A stretch of DNA of 64,000 bases from Platycnemis pennipes (taxonomy: Eukaryota > Arthropoda > Insecta > Odonata > Platycnemididae), in assembly GCA_933228895.1 (NCBI GenBank), contig OW121855.1, positions 48,746,698 to 48,810,697 on the forward strand. The letters run 5' to 3'. The notes under the pieces were generated by a model, which saw nothing but the letters and a program-made list of their open reading frames with translations, was not told the DNA's origin and made no database searches. Made by a program: the position numbers and the translations under genes. Below, in pieces: positions 56,901-63,415 of this stretch. Each line of letters starts with the position of its first letter. The stretch's first letter is position 1.

Positions 56901-57117
56901 ATCTACCACTAACAATACTAAATATCAGCTACAGATAGGCACATTTTTACTTCAAAAAAGTAAAACATGTCATGTTTGACATTACCTCACTCCTAAGGCA
57001 CTTAATTCTTTCCTGAAGGATTTCATTTTCATTCCTGGTCTCATCTAATTCTTTCGTCAAAGAATCAATTCTTCCATCAGCAATGCTCATCATATTCACC
57101 ACATAAGGGTCCTTTGC
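14852..57117 (-). CDS. CEP135: CEP135/Bld10 centriole coiled-coil protein, gene span (18 exons, 5' end outside)
   Basis: Eighteen minus-strand exons join with consistent phases into 3279 nt (1092 residues plus stop). The product is almost entirely coiled coil and colinear with animal CEP135 (Bld10 in flies and algae), a structural protein of the centriole cartwheel and wall needed for centriole assembly and stability. Anchors: DPYVVNMMSIADGRI (in-window residues 3-17); NRDLEKELHDIDHM (exon 3); DEKTERIVGLENDL (exon 11); the block ENRRIQDDLASL to YVDEVRRIEELLAHKEEERN (exons 12-14); SRELCRKLD (exon 15). TSGA10 is a related vertebrate family, but the N-terminal DPY block favours CEP135. The linker (in-window residues about 276-397) and the Ser/Thr-rich tail (about 880-1092) are poorly conserved. 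The N-terminal exons are missing. Confidence 0.9.
15535..15705 (-). pseudogene. hAT transposase C-terminal fragment
   Basis: A minus-strand frame reads SEKAFSTAGNLVDKKINGLH followed by ADRVKMLHFPNEN. This matches the hAT C-terminal dimerisation motif (ERxFSTAGNxVxxKRNxLxxxxVxxLxFLxxN). Only this tail is visible, and several positions, including the usual Arg-Asn, have decayed. It lies in the last CEP135 intron. Confidence 0.6.
17093..17660. other. GC-rich block of unknown origin inside the piggyBac relic
   Basis: About 570 bp is clearly GC-richer than its surroundings. Overlapping frames are open on both strands (plus 17093-17383, minus 17128-17445), as expected from base composition. I do not recognise a protein or RNA. 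It could be a captured host or retroelement fragment. Confidence 0.4.
18005..18092. repeat. AT-rich degenerate tandem repeat
   Basis: A run of degenerate units related to TATACAATATA. Long open frames here are low-complexity artefacts. Confidence 0.7.
18107..18480 (-). pseudogene. piggyBac transposase remnant
   Basis: The minus strand encodes the cysteine-rich C-terminal domain of piggyBac transposases: a RVC, then KKIRKQTNIYCPDCEGGPGL and CLDPCFREY. A TGA (18197-18199) interrupts the domain just after RVC. Immediately upstream an acidic stretch (GSEDEEEETDW, about 18340-18400) resembles a transposase N-terminus, so the catalytic core appears deleted. Frames are broken; it cannot be active. 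Confidence 0.75.
19495..19574 (-). pseudogene. Possible exon of the piggyBac-element gene
   Basis: Bounded by acceptor CAATTCAG and donor CTG|GTAAGT on the minus strand. One frame is polar/basic (SSRPYDSYATKSASSRPRGK). A good acceptor (TTTTTCAG) also precedes the 18.5-kb remnant. Together these suggest that the element's gene once had introns. Weakly supported. Confidence 0.3.
20381..20705 (+). mobile_element. tRNA-derived SINE, about 320 bp
   Basis: An A-box-like GTGGTTAGAGTGCTG (about 20403-20417) and a perfect B box GGTTCGATTCC (20440-20450) stand at tRNA spacing. The body (CAGTGGCAAACCAGTCCCTA... to AGCTGTAGGTTGCC) ends at a C-run. It lies just outside the piggyBac relic. Confidence 0.75.
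20800..20910 (-). mobile_element. tRNA-like SINE head
   Basis: On the minus strand TAGCCCAGTGGGTAG (20883-20897, A box) and GGTTCAAATCT (20844-20854, B box) are spaced as in a tRNA. The sequence continues as an unrelated body, so it is a second SINE family rather than a tRNA gene. Confidence 0.6.
21327..21911 (-). CDS. CEP135: CEP135 exon q, end of coiled coil and Ser/Thr-rich tail
   Basis: A 585-nt exon with acceptor TTATAG and donor GGCAG|GTTAGT. It begins with the last coiled-coil residues (EMAEVHKYQKKALEF) and then becomes a low-complexity Ser/Thr/Pro-rich tail (RYGKRSRSRASTMPP onward), probably disordered. Reading through the donor would add an unlikely hydrophobic stretch, which supports splicing to the terminal exon at 14.9 kb. 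Confidence 0.88.
22291..22493 (-). CDS. CEP135: CEP135 exon p
   Basis: A 203-nt exon with acceptor TTCCAG, donor AAGTT|GTAAGT, ending in phase 2. It encodes a continuous coiled coil (RKDLDKLQSTIESNNERITT to QEIERLQEKVISLEKK). Confidence 0.92.
22758..22982. mobile_element. Foldback insertion with 15-bp target duplication
   Basis: The direct repeat AACAGAATATGTTAT flanks the insert (22743-22757 and 22983-22997). Inside, long inverted arms (about 22757-22805 and 22863-22911, TATAGCAAGAAGTTCCACAG...) pair with few mismatches and enclose nested CCGGGACA...TGTCCCGG and TTTGTACAAA stems. The last 70 bp lie outside the hairpin. It sits in the CEP135 intron between exons o and p. Confidence 0.8.
23141..23317 (-). 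CDS. CEP135: CEP135 exon o
   Basis: A 177-nt exon of 59 codons, acceptor TCGAAG, donor TCA|GTAAGT. It encodes ISTLTRQVATFEMQFRTNEE and SASRELCRKLDVQKEQLMER, colinear with the LRELCIKLDSGK region of CEP135. Confidence 0.93.
23500..25011. mobile_element. TA-flanked non-autonomous transposon, 1.5 kb
   Basis: TA flanks and inverted ends CAGTCGGATCTGGATTTAAG / CAGTAGAATCCTGATTTAAG (both continuing GTTTTTC after small indels) define a Tc1/mariner-pogo-type element. Subterminal copies of TTTTTCCGCATTTA..GT occur at both ends. No transposase was recognised. Confidence 0.8.
25466..25663 (-). CDS. CEP135: CEP135 exon n
   Basis: A 198-nt exon of 66 codons, acceptor TTCAAG, donor CAG|GTACTT. It encodes EEERNDLLEQFRSLSAEASV through to SHSLIRGYEQQ. 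It continues the K-E-x-E-N/R-x-x-L-L conserved block begun in exon m. Confidence 0.93.
26238..26391 (-). CDS. CEP135: CEP135 exon m
   Basis: A 154-nt exon with acceptor GGTAG and donor AAG|GTGTGC. It encodes RIQDDLASLTNDCRITHREL, then REVEDLKLQLQGYVDEVRRI, ending ELLAHK. This is among the best-conserved CEP135 segments. Confidence 0.93.
26450..26512 (-). repeat. Partial copy of CEP135 exon l with its splice acceptor
   Basis: Sixty-two bases match 29359-29420 with about five differences, covering the end of the upstream intron, the TTTCAG acceptor and the first codons of exon l (VTIDENVMRD). It lies about 60 bp upstream of exon m. If spliced from exon k it would read about 19 residues (VTIDENVMRDYEGILNNDA) and hit TGA. 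Confidence 0.85.
27118..29079. mobile_element. TA-flanked pogo-like element, 1.96 kb
   Basis: TA flanks and inverted ends CAGTAGAAACTCTATTTTAC / CAGTAGAACCTCTTTTTTAC. Subterminal TTCGTAAA..AGAGG repeats recur in the last 200 bp. No intact transposase was recognised; frames inside are short. Confidence 0.82.
29271..29396 (-). CDS. CEP135: CEP135 exon l
   Basis: A 126-nt exon with acceptor TTTCAG, donor AATAG|GTAAGT. It encodes VTIDENVMRDHERRNLQQEI and ends ALRENR. A partial copy of its 5' half with the acceptor lies at 26450-26512. Confidence 0.92.
29680..29795 (-). CDS. CEP135: CEP135 exon k
   Basis: A 116-nt exon with acceptor TCACAG, donor GA|GTGAGT, ending in phase 2. It encodes IKIDEKTERIVGLENDLKMK and more coiled coil. 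The DEKTExIxxLExxL motif is colinear with vertebrate CEP135. Confidence 0.92.
29977..30215. mobile_element. TTAA-flanked MITE, 239 bp
   Basis: TTAA on both sides and a perfect 15-bp inverted end CCCTTTGCGGTCCAA define a piggyBac-type MITE. It lies in the intron between CEP135 exons j and k. Confidence 0.9.
31804..32014 (-). CDS. CEP135: CEP135 exon j
   Basis: A 211-nt exon with acceptor TCCAG and donor ATG|GTAATA. It encodes a coiled coil (ALVEAQAKLSQLVSEQNILQ) ending in LVQLDRDKDNLM, which aligns with the IDKEKDFL segment of CEP135. Confidence 0.9.
32457..34065 (+). mobile_element. Tigger/pogo transposon relic, 1.6 kb
   Basis: TA flanks; the right end is the complement of CAGTTGAGCATCTTTAATCC, the classic Tigger terminus, and the left end (CATTTGAGCACTCTTAACCC) is a decayed form. 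The interior holds transposase remains in plus orientation. Confidence 0.85.
32895..33545 (+). pseudogene. Tigger/jerky-type transposase remnant
   Basis: About 32895-33056 encodes the CENP-B-type DNA-binding helix-turn-helix (KTLTIAEKVQVVKKLDAVAS, then VKRLSETYCVGSSKLYHIKK). Around 33440-33545 an acidic C-terminal tail (FTDDEIIEMVINNNKSEWGD) remains. The catalytic DDE core between them is deleted or scrambled with stops. Confidence 0.75.
34484..34660. mobile_element. TA-flanked MITE, 177 bp
   Basis: TA flanks; inverted ends CAGTCAAGCCCACTTATA and CAGTGAAGCCCGTTTATA followed by ATGAAGT. A Tc1/mariner-pogo-type short element. Confidence 0.85.
35122..35351 (-). CDS. CEP135: CEP135 exon i
   Basis: A 230-nt exon with acceptor TTGTAG, donor GAA|GTAAGA, ending in phase 2. 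It encodes a long coiled coil including KLEESLAEAQARLRKLQAEQ and HESTISRLEESLKN. Confidence 0.9.
35640..36380. other. GC-richer intronic block with overlapping open frames
   Basis: Frames of 97 codons (minus, 35845-36138) and 135 codons (plus, 35971-36378) overlap. Neither shows a domain I recognise, and neither has splice or promoter context. It may be a repeat fragment or composition artefact within the CEP135 intron. Confidence 0.35.
37174..38221. mobile_element. hAT element, 1048 bp, perfect 8-bp target duplication
   Basis: CTAATAGC flanks both sides (37166-37173, 38222-38229). Perfect 15-bp inverted ends TAGAGATCCGTGAAA are followed by imperfect TTTCG-rich subterminal DNA. The GC-richer middle has an open plus frame of 145 codons (37587-38024) with no recognised domain. 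It is non-autonomous and, given the intact duplication, relatively young. Confidence 0.92.
40441..40536 (-). CDS. CEP135: CEP135 exon h
   Basis: A 96-nt exon of 32 codons with acceptor TTTCAG and donor CAG|GTATTT. It encodes a coiled coil with NDIRRLEEELSALRKQLQ. Phase 0 at both ends means it could be skipped without a frameshift. Confidence 0.85.
40670..40982. mobile_element. TTAA-flanked MITE, 313 bp
   Basis: TTAA flanks; inverted ends CCCTCTTAGTGCCAC and CCCTGTTAGTGCCAC. Two copies of the palindrome GCCGATATATCGGC lie near the right end, and ACCGAATTTTGGTGGT near the left. piggyBac-type, in the intron between CEP135 exons g and h. Confidence 0.88.
41426..41567. mobile_element. 142-bp MITE related to the 16.7-kb piggyBac relic
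   Basis: Ends CACATTCAATGCG and CACATTCAGTACA share the terminus of the 3.57-kb element, flanked by TCAA and CTAA, one change each from TTAA. Probably a short deletion derivative mobilised by the same transposase. Confidence 0.7.
42050..42223 (-). CDS. CEP135: CEP135 exon g (acidic Cys/Ser linker)
   Basis: A 174-nt exon of exactly 58 codons, acceptor GTTTAG, donor CAG|GTTTGA. It encodes an acidic, Cys/Ser-rich segment (ITSCSCCPDSSSECFDDYSL, then DDDGKGEESYSDS). I do not recognise an equivalent in vertebrate CEP135. It may be a lineage-specific linker or alternatively spliced. Confidence 0.72.
44330..44690 (-). pseudogene. Decayed LINE reverse-transcriptase tail
   Basis: The minus strand shows scattered remains of the C-terminal part of a jockey/RTE-like ORF2 (a CCMVPKCGHLKK-like stretch corresponding to the usual YGxETW region), interrupted by stops and frameshifts. 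Confidence 0.4.
45117..45435 (+). pseudogene. Decayed LINE reverse-transcriptase tail
   Basis: The plus strand encodes KRFLKSLIWSVDLN, then SETWTMG, EEKRLDTLRIWVGRKMEKVG and WLERMLNEEELSMV. This is the typical C-terminal segment of arthropod LINE ORF2 proteins, with stops within. An ATT microsatellite follows near 45470. Confidence 0.65.
46451..46547 (-). CDS. CEP135: CEP135 exon f (linker)
   Basis: A 97-nt exon with acceptor CATTAG and donor GAG|GTAAGT. It encodes 32 polar residues (NGITATESQ...SRASPE) with no coiled-coil pattern. Support comes from splice sites and matching phases (1 nt completes Trp upstream; phase 0 downstream), not homology. Confidence 0.75.
46713..48585. mobile_element. 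hAT relic, about 1.9 kb
   Basis: The left end CAGAGGTGTTCAGGTCTTTT...GTGGGCCATTTT and the right end, reading GGGCTGCAAGTGAC...TTGAAGACCCCTG, match the common hAT terminus CAGGGGTGTCCAAA...GTGGGCC. Flanks share CTTAAA but not a clean 8-bp duplication. No transposase was recognised inside. Confidence 0.6.
48759..48915 (-). CDS. CEP135: CEP135 exon e
   Basis: A 157-nt exon with acceptor TTTCAG after a good pyrimidine tract, donor TG|GTAAAT. It encodes the coiled coil KVEHLTHTIRSQKQRILELE and then a polar tail ending at a split Trp codon completed by exon f. Confidence 0.88.
49238..49464. mobile_element. TTAA-flanked element, 227 bp
   Basis: TTAA at 49234-49237 and 49465-49468; ends CCCATTGACTTGCC and CTCATGGGCTTAC are only partly inverted. 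A diverged copy lies at 8035-8215, which shows that it is a dispersed family. Confidence 0.65.
49769..49955 (-). CDS. CEP135: CEP135 exon d
   Basis: A 187-nt exon with acceptor AAACAG, donor AATG|GTATTT, ending in phase 1. It encodes a coiled coil (DLEQEILELRHKNADLKQQI) followed by a basic/serine patch (KGKSRRESQSS) and more helix. Confidence 0.88.
50348..50514 (-). CDS. CEP135: CEP135 exon c
   Basis: A 167-nt exon with acceptor CATCAG and donor CAG|GTTTGT. It encodes a coiled coil containing LVERNRDLEKELHDIDHMAL, which aligns with the conserved NxxLxxELxEID segment of CEP135. Confidence 0.9.
50657..52584. mobile_element. TA-flanked pogo-like element, 1.9 kb
   Basis: TA flanks; inverted ends CAGTAAAACCCCTTATTT and CAGTAAAACCTCGTATCGG. 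No transposase was recognised. A separate inverted repeat lies inside at about 51564-51732. Confidence 0.7.
51564..51732. repeat. Imperfect inverted repeat
   Basis: ACGACAGTTTCGCTGGCATTCCAGATGCCAT on the left pairs with ATGGCATCTAGAATGCTGACGAAAATGTCAT on the right at roughly 80% identity, around a spacer of degenerate ATATAGGAAAT units. Confidence 0.65.
56202..56429. mobile_element. TA-flanked MITE, 228 bp
   Basis: TA flanks; ends CAGTAGAATTTCACA and CAGTAGAATCTCGATTTTAC. Repeated TTTATGTAAAAT units near the right end. It lies immediately downstream of CEP135 exon b. Confidence 0.75.
56477..56657 (-). CDS. CEP135: CEP135 exon b
   Basis: A 181-nt exon with acceptor GTACAG, donor AAAG|GTGTGT, ending in phase 1. 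It encodes a coiled coil with a Cys/His-rich patch (ELYCMKHKHSECCQ) and ends KVNKELKAQLK. The patch is not a clear metal-binding motif. Confidence 0.85.
56986..57117 (-). CDS. CEP135: CEP135 exon a (first recognised)
   Basis: A 132-nt exon with acceptor GACTAG, donor GAG|GTAATG and phase 0 at both ends. It encodes AKDPYVVNMMSIADGRIDSL followed by a coiled coil. The DPY...ADxRI block is a recognisable landmark of CEP135, located about 200 residues from the N-terminus in vertebrates, which shows that upstream exons are missing. Confidence 0.9.
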
Positions 57118-57411
57118 CTAGTCAAGACAAAAACAGTTTAGAAAGCACCGCCCATAGAGACTAACAGCCCACATCTTATACACTAGATAGTCTAAAATGC
57201 AAATATCAAGCAATAACTAAATTGTCTGAATTCCACAGGTTTTGCATAGGAATTAAGGCACCTATCATGATCACAGATATCTAAAGTTCTGCATTTCAGT
57301 ATTTCCATGCATCAATACTCCATTATCAGAGAGTTAAGGAAATAAATGGTAATGTTTCCCTCCACAATGTTAATGTTTAACTCTACAACCTCTTTTATTG
57401 CACAATCACAC
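57118..57411. other. CEP135 intron upstream of exon a
   Basis: AT-rich DNA between the first recognised CEP135 exon and the LINE 3' end. No exon was seen. The missing N-terminal CEP135 exons probably lie beyond position 64000. Confidence 0.5.
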
Positions 57412-58053
57412 TAAAATAATAATAATAAAAGGTCTTTATTGGGGCGAGATTGAGATAAAACTGTCCCTTCTGCCATCTAACCCCACGTCAATATAAATAT
57501 ATAAATAAAATAGTGGTCAATACCTAAAACAATTACAATCTGAGGTTTAAAAAAAATCAGTAAAGAATACACTTATAGGATTTAAGAATGATAAATTAAT
57601 ACAAAATAAACATATATACACAATATATCAATATTACATATCTAATAGTGTGTGAGAGAATTTACAATGTGGGAAAAACGTGAGGATTATTATGCTTACA
57701 TCCTTTACGCAAAAAAACCACTGCAGGAAAACACCCACACAAGAAGGGGGGTGTGAAAAACCTGCGAAATCCTACTGACAGTAAAGCTAGTGTTTATGAA
57801 TAACTCAAATATATTAGCATGTACATAGGAAAATTAGTAGATAATAATAAGATTCAAGAAAAGAAAAATTACAAAATGTGTGGAAAAAAGAAAAAAAACG
57901 GAAAGAAAAAAAAATGAATAAATAAAAGGGAATTAAGGACAAATTACTAAACAAAAACAAACATCTACATGGTGTTAAATGTGCGCCGTTTATCTTGCCA
58001 TCCGTGTTCTAATCTATCACATGTATTGAGCGAGTGCCCGTGACTTGTGATGC

Positions 58054-61000
58054 TCATGTGCCCATCTGCTGAACTTTGAGAAGTGTTTTATGTAGCGCCC
58101 TTTTAAAAGATGGAAGTGATGGAGAGTTTCTTAGGGATAAGGGAAGTTTATTCCATTCACGACATGCAGTGACAATGAATGATTTATTGAAGATAGTAGT
58201 CCGGTGGAGAGGTATTACCGGTTTATGATATCCTTGCGTATTGGATTCATGGACATTTTTCTTGAATTCTTCAAAGAGGTAAGGAGGCGTTTTAGTGTTC
58301 AGAATTTGATAAAGAAGAGAGAGGGTGTGAAGTTGTCGTCTGTAACTAAGTTTTAACCAAGATAGTTCATTTATGTATTGGGTGATGTGATCTGATACCT
58401 GTAGATTGAAAATGAACCTGATGCATGCATTCAGAGAGCGTTGAAGTTTAAGTGACAGTTCTTGTGATAGATCTTGATAAACTGTATCGGCGTAGTCAAA
58501 GTGTGGTAAAATTAACGCGGAAACCAGCTGTGCCTTAAGAGATGTGGGGATCACATGTTTCAATCTGAGAAGGGGAAATAATGATTTATTGACATTTTTA
58601 CAGAAATTATTTACATGGTACGACCATGATAGGTTTTCATCTACTAATATTCCCAAATTTGTAACTGCCTCGCAATAAGGAATTGGATCACCATTTATTC
58701 GTAAGGGCGGAAGCTCATATTTTTTAACTGATGCAAGAATTCTCGGATATCCAATTATGATGGCTTGTGATTTGTCAGGATTAATTGTTAAGAAGTTGGC
58801 TTAGCTCCAATTATTAATTTCTGCAAGATCATTATTGATGTTTTCCAAATTATTACGTAAGTTGTCAACAGTTGAGTTTAGATATATTTGAAAATCGTCA
58901 GCGTAAAGATGGTGTTTGCAGTTTCTGAGTGATAATGGACAGTCATTAATATAAAAAGAGAATAAAAGAGGTCCGAGGATAGAGCCTTGAGGTACTCCTC
59001 GAGATACATTCGCCCACAAGGAGCAAGAATCAATTGAGATAACTTTCTGTTTCCGGTGGGATAGGTATGATCTAATCCAATTCACTACAGAGGAAGAGAA
59101 GCCCATACCCCTCATTTTTGCTCTAACGATATCTCTATCTATTGAATCAAAGGCTTTGCTGAAATCAAGAAGTACAAGCACTGATAACTCTTTCTTGTCC
59201 ATTGATCTTCTAAAGTCATCAGTAATTTTTACAAGAGCTGAGGTAGTGCTGTGTCCATGTCGGAAACCGGATTGAAATTGATCAAGAATATTATTGACTT
59301 TTATAAAATCTGTAATTTGTTCCTAAATTAGGTTTTCAAATGTTTTTTATAGAACTGGTAGAAATGAAATTGGACGACATTCTTTCTCTTGAGAAGAAAT
59401 TGTCTTTTTAGGGATTGTTTTGATCAAAGCACCCTTCCACTGACTGGGAAATTGTTCTTGTGTAATTGATGAGTTGAAAATATTGGTGATATATGGCAAG
59501 AGGAGAGGGAGTAATTTTTTAATGAAATCTATTGGGATTCCATCAGCGCCCCTGGCCTTAGACTTGATTCTATTAAACGAGGCAACGACTTGCATCTGGC
59601 TCACTAGGGAAAATTTGAATTGTTTGCTGCTGTTTGTCAATGAGTTGGTTTTGGAATTGTACATATGAATGGTTTTATCCTTAATATCCTTTGCCATAAG
59701 ATTCGTTGGCTGAGAAAATTTGTTATTTAGAGAGTTAAGACAGATATTAGGTGGGATTGTAGAGTTTTTAGTTTTACCAATACCAATTGAGTGAACCTTA
59801 TTCCATAGAGTGGCTGGCGAGTTTTTAACGGCTGTGGCAGAGAGAAAAAATTTAATTTTTGAATTTCTTATGAGTTGCTTCGTTTTATTTCGGAGGAATT
59901 TGTATCTGCTGAAAGCACTAGCATTACTGAATTTTTTAAAAGTTCTATAAGCTACATCACGTGCCGCCATTGATTGCCGAATTTCATTATTTAACCATGG
60001 TGATTTAGGCTTTGAAATGCGGATCTTTTTTTCTGGTGCAAATTTGTCTAGGAGGTAGATCATCAATGTATTCATAATTTCCACTTTGTCATCTACTTTT
60101 TCAGTGAATTCAATGAAGGGCCACGGTAACGTATATGCTTCCGTCAAAAGATCATCGTCATTTATACCGCTAATATTACGTTGACAAATGTACTTCTGTT
60201 TAAATTTAGGAGATTTGATGGAGTATACCAGGTATATCAAATCATGGGAAGAGATATCGGGAGCAGGGATCTGTCCGTGAGTGATAACTTTATCTTGTCT
60301 TGCTGTTACGGCTAAATCAATCCAAGTTGAGGTTGTGGCCATTGTATGAGTGGAGGATAATGGAAGAATCTTTGGATTGCTAGAGGAGAATATTTGCCGG
60401 AGAAAATTTGTATCATATGCGTCTCTATGAAAGTTAGCATTGAAATCTCCTGTGAAAACTATGTGCTCGTATTCAGTCGAATAGTCTGATATTAATGAAT
60501 CCAAGTTGGACAGATGACACAGTTTTGGGGGTCTATAAACAGTACCAATTAGAATTTTGATGGCATTAATTTTAACTTCCAGAAGTAGGTATTCCGGTCT
60601 TTTCGCATATTCAGAGTTGCTCTTGGTTATTATTTTACATTTTAAATCATTTCTCACATACACGCCTACTCCACCTCCACCTTTCCCTGTGCGATAATTG
60701 CGAAAGAGAGAATAGCCATGTCTCAGCCAAGGATATGATATGAATACTGTCACCGGGTAGCAACAAACGTAACTCATTCAAGTGAGCAGGTAAACTTTGA
60801 ACGTTAAGGTGGATCATTTGCAGAGAACGAGGAAAGGGCTTTAGCTTATTCTTTAGTATCTGTCCAGTAGTGTAAGATAAGGGAAGGTGGCATCCCTGCT
60901 GGTAGGAATTTGAGCAGTTGTTTGTGCTAAGAGGTGGGTTGAACTCGGGGGCCTCCGGATTTAGGGTGGACGCCGTAGGGGTGGGAAACAAAGGAGGGAG

Positions 61001-61081
61001 AAATGCAGGGGCTGAAGGGTTTAAAGGTGAGTCATGAAGCTGAGGACTCTGTCGAGGTCGGTGCGCGTAGCGGGGTGCCAC
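58054..61081 (-). pseudogene. LINE ORF2, endonuclease and reverse transcriptase, broken
   Basis: Proline-rich leader, then an APE-type endonuclease: IHLNVQSL, ISLAETWL, GGGGVGVYVR, YRPP, FTGDFNAN and SSHDLIYLV. Next the reverse transcriptase: RGADGIPIDF, LDFSKAFDSID, GVPQGSILGPLLFSFYIND, the catalytic YADD (58.9 kb), and the NLGILVDENLSW to LPHFDYAD tail. Defects: a deletion with frameshift between AETWL and the GY..RNYR region (60.65-60.78 kb), and stops at 59347-59349, near 59320 and at 58801-58803. The clade within the jockey superfamily is an estimate. Confidence 0.88.
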
Positions 61082-62083
61082 TTTGAGTGGTGGGGAAGAA
61101 AGACTGGAATGTTGAGTGGGAGACCTTGCGTGTTGGAGAGTTTGCGAATTTAGGGAGGTGCTTTTAGCTAATGCATTATGAGAATATCATCCGGTGGAGA
61201 AAATTGGTGTGGGCAAGGGCGAGTGCACTGGTAGGTTGCTGTTCTGAAAATTCATGTTCGGTATCATAGAAGCTAGAATGCCGAAGTAATATGAATGAGA
61301 GCCTTATGTGTGTAATAGGAAGCGAAATGGATACTGCTAATAATACAGAAATTTCAAGCAAACATCCACAACAGTGGTACGCTAAATATAGAGAAGAGTA
61401 GCAACGAAAGAGCACAAGAGAAGAATGAATTTATGAGCAATGGAAAGTTAATATAGAGTCTGAAAGTTTACAGTTTAGATGGTTGGATTCTGCACTTCCT
61501 GCACTAAAAAGAAATTTAGAGGAAAGGGGAACACTAGGGGGTTCTTAATACTCTTAAGGATCACTTAATTAATTAAAATAAGGGGAAAGAAATTTGGGCG
61601 ACACTTAGGGAACACTTGATATCACTTAGGAGACACTTGAATACACTTAGGGAGCACTGATAGAGATCAACAACAAGGGAGAAATTTTCACACTTGGGGA
61701 AGCACTTTACAATATGTGGGAGAACAAAACACTTCACTAGATGAATATTCGGCAAAGCTGGCGTAGCCACGAACAGGGATGATCGGCTCTGTAGATGATC
61801 ACGAACAGGGAAGACTGAGATGCGAACTGGGATGACTGGAAGAGGGAAGGGCTCGAACTGGGATGACCGGGAAGATTGATGATCAGGAACCGGGAAGACA
61901 GTACGCGAACTGGGATGGCCGTAGAATTGATGGGTAGAATACGATGCTAACACAAAAAACAGCACCTATGTAGAGAGTGTCTCTCTTGCTCCTGCATCAG
62001 TCACATGATGACTGCATCAATTACGAGGCTCCATCTCTGACTTGGTGAGGAGTCTAATCCCCCCTCAGGCTGTCTAAATCTCT

Positions 62084-62770
62084 TTATGTTGTTTTGAAGG
62101 CCTTTGTGCCATTATCTCGTAACAGCACAATCTTTCCATCCTGCGTCCAAACATTTCTTGGGCCTGCCATATCTTTAGCGGCATTAAGAACTCGTTTCCT
62201 GGCGGCAGTAAGGGACTCTGTTACTAAGAAACCGCTACCTTTTAATTGTCTTTTTGCCCTCTATACTTTGTCCCTCTCTTGATAAGAGAGGAACCGAACA
62301 ATCATTGGCCTATTTGAGGAGCCGCTGGCTGCTTTATGGGGCCCAATCCTGTGCGCCCTCCCAAGAAGGATGGGATTGATGCTGACCTTCAGCTTAGCGG
62401 TGAAAAAATCAGCCGCTACCTTCAGGCAGTCCTCTCGCATGACCTCTGGTATGCCGTGTATCAATAGGCAATTTCTCCGTGAGTATTGCTCCAGAGCATC
62501 GAGGCGGTCCTCAAAATCCTCGGATTTCTTCTGCAATAGATCTATCTGCTGCTGCAGACGTTGCACGTCGCCTTCCACCACTCGCTTAAAGGAGAGAAAT
62601 TTCTCCTACAGCGCTGAGAGGCTTTCCTTCTTCTTGGGCGAGTCATCCTTCTTGGCCTGTTCCAGCTCTTCCTTAAACGAGGACATCGTTGTCAGGACAC
62701 CGTCAAGCATAGTACGTACATCACTCAGATTGCACTCGGAGTCCTTCTTTGGGTTGGTCTTGGGCGGCAT
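62084..62770 (-). pseudogene. LINE ORF1 protein, two in-frame stops
   Basis: 229 codons in one frame from MPPKTNPKKDSEC to TAA. It has a charged N-terminus, a coiled coil (QRLQQQIDLLQKKSEDFEDR) and the RNA-binding-like motif LDALEQYSRRNCLLIHGIPE typical of LINE ORF1 proteins that chaperone element RNA. TAG codons at 62606-62608 and 62261-62263 break it; the frame is otherwise intact. An upstream in-frame ATG (62929) also exists but is less likely. Confidence 0.82.
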
Positions 62771-62940
62771 GGTGGCAAGTAGCGAGGGGGGTGGCTGAAC
62801 GTAAAAGTGAAAGGGAGACGGAGCGAACGCAAGACACGTCAGCCTCGCACGAGCATTAGGAGAAGACTGAGGAGCCATAGAGGAGCCTTCAATGAAATCA
62901 AAGAGAAGTTTTCTGGAGTGAATATCCATGGAACAAAAAT

Positions 62941-63411
62941 TAGCATGCTGTGATTCTCTGATGACATAGCACTCATAGCGGAGTCAGAGAGGGATCTGAA
63001 TAGGATTCTAATAACCATGGAATGGACAATGGCCAGATATCAGATGAAGATCAATAAGAGGAAGACTAAGATGATGGTGTACAGCAGGAGAGAAGAGGTC
63101 AAAACGAACGTTAAACTAGGAAAACAAAAACAGGAAGAGGTGAAGGAGTTCTGTTAACTGGGAAGAGAAATAACCCATGATGGACGAAGCAAGAAAGAAA
63201 TAGTCTGTAGAATAGCTCAGGCAAAGAGGGCATTCAATCAAAAGAATCTACTTATGGCTAGAAATACAAGCATAGAAGTAAGGAAACAATTCATCAAAAC
63301 GTACATCTGGAGCATGTTTCTTTACGGCAGTGAGGATTGGATGATGACAGCAGTACAGAAGAAAAGGGTGGAAGCATTTGAAATATGGTGCTATAGAAAA
63401 AATGATGCATA
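62941..63411 (+). pseudogene. LINE reverse-transcriptase fragment
   Basis: The plus strand encodes a different LINE: SDDIALIAESERDLNRILIT (the catalytic DD of the RT palm), then KINKRKTKMMVYS, LGREITHDGRS, FIKTYIWSMFLYGSEDWMMT and VEAFEIWCYRK. A stop interrupts after KEFC. The fragment ends where a TTAA-flanked element begins, and its family is like that at 45.1 kb. Confidence 0.8.
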
Positions 63412-63415
63412 TTAA

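Larger units (their letters stand above)
57412..62935 (-). mobile_element. Near full-length dead LINE, CR1/L2-like (jockey superfamily)
   Basis: A two-ORF non-LTR retrotransposon in the same orientation as CEP135: ORF1 (62084-62770), a spacer, ORF2 (58054-61081) with endonuclease and reverse transcriptase, a 3' UTR of about 0.6 kb with AATAAA, and a short ATT-repeat tail at 57413-57430. The right edge is approximate; no target duplication was found. In-frame stops and a frameshift make it inactive. Confidence 0.88.
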
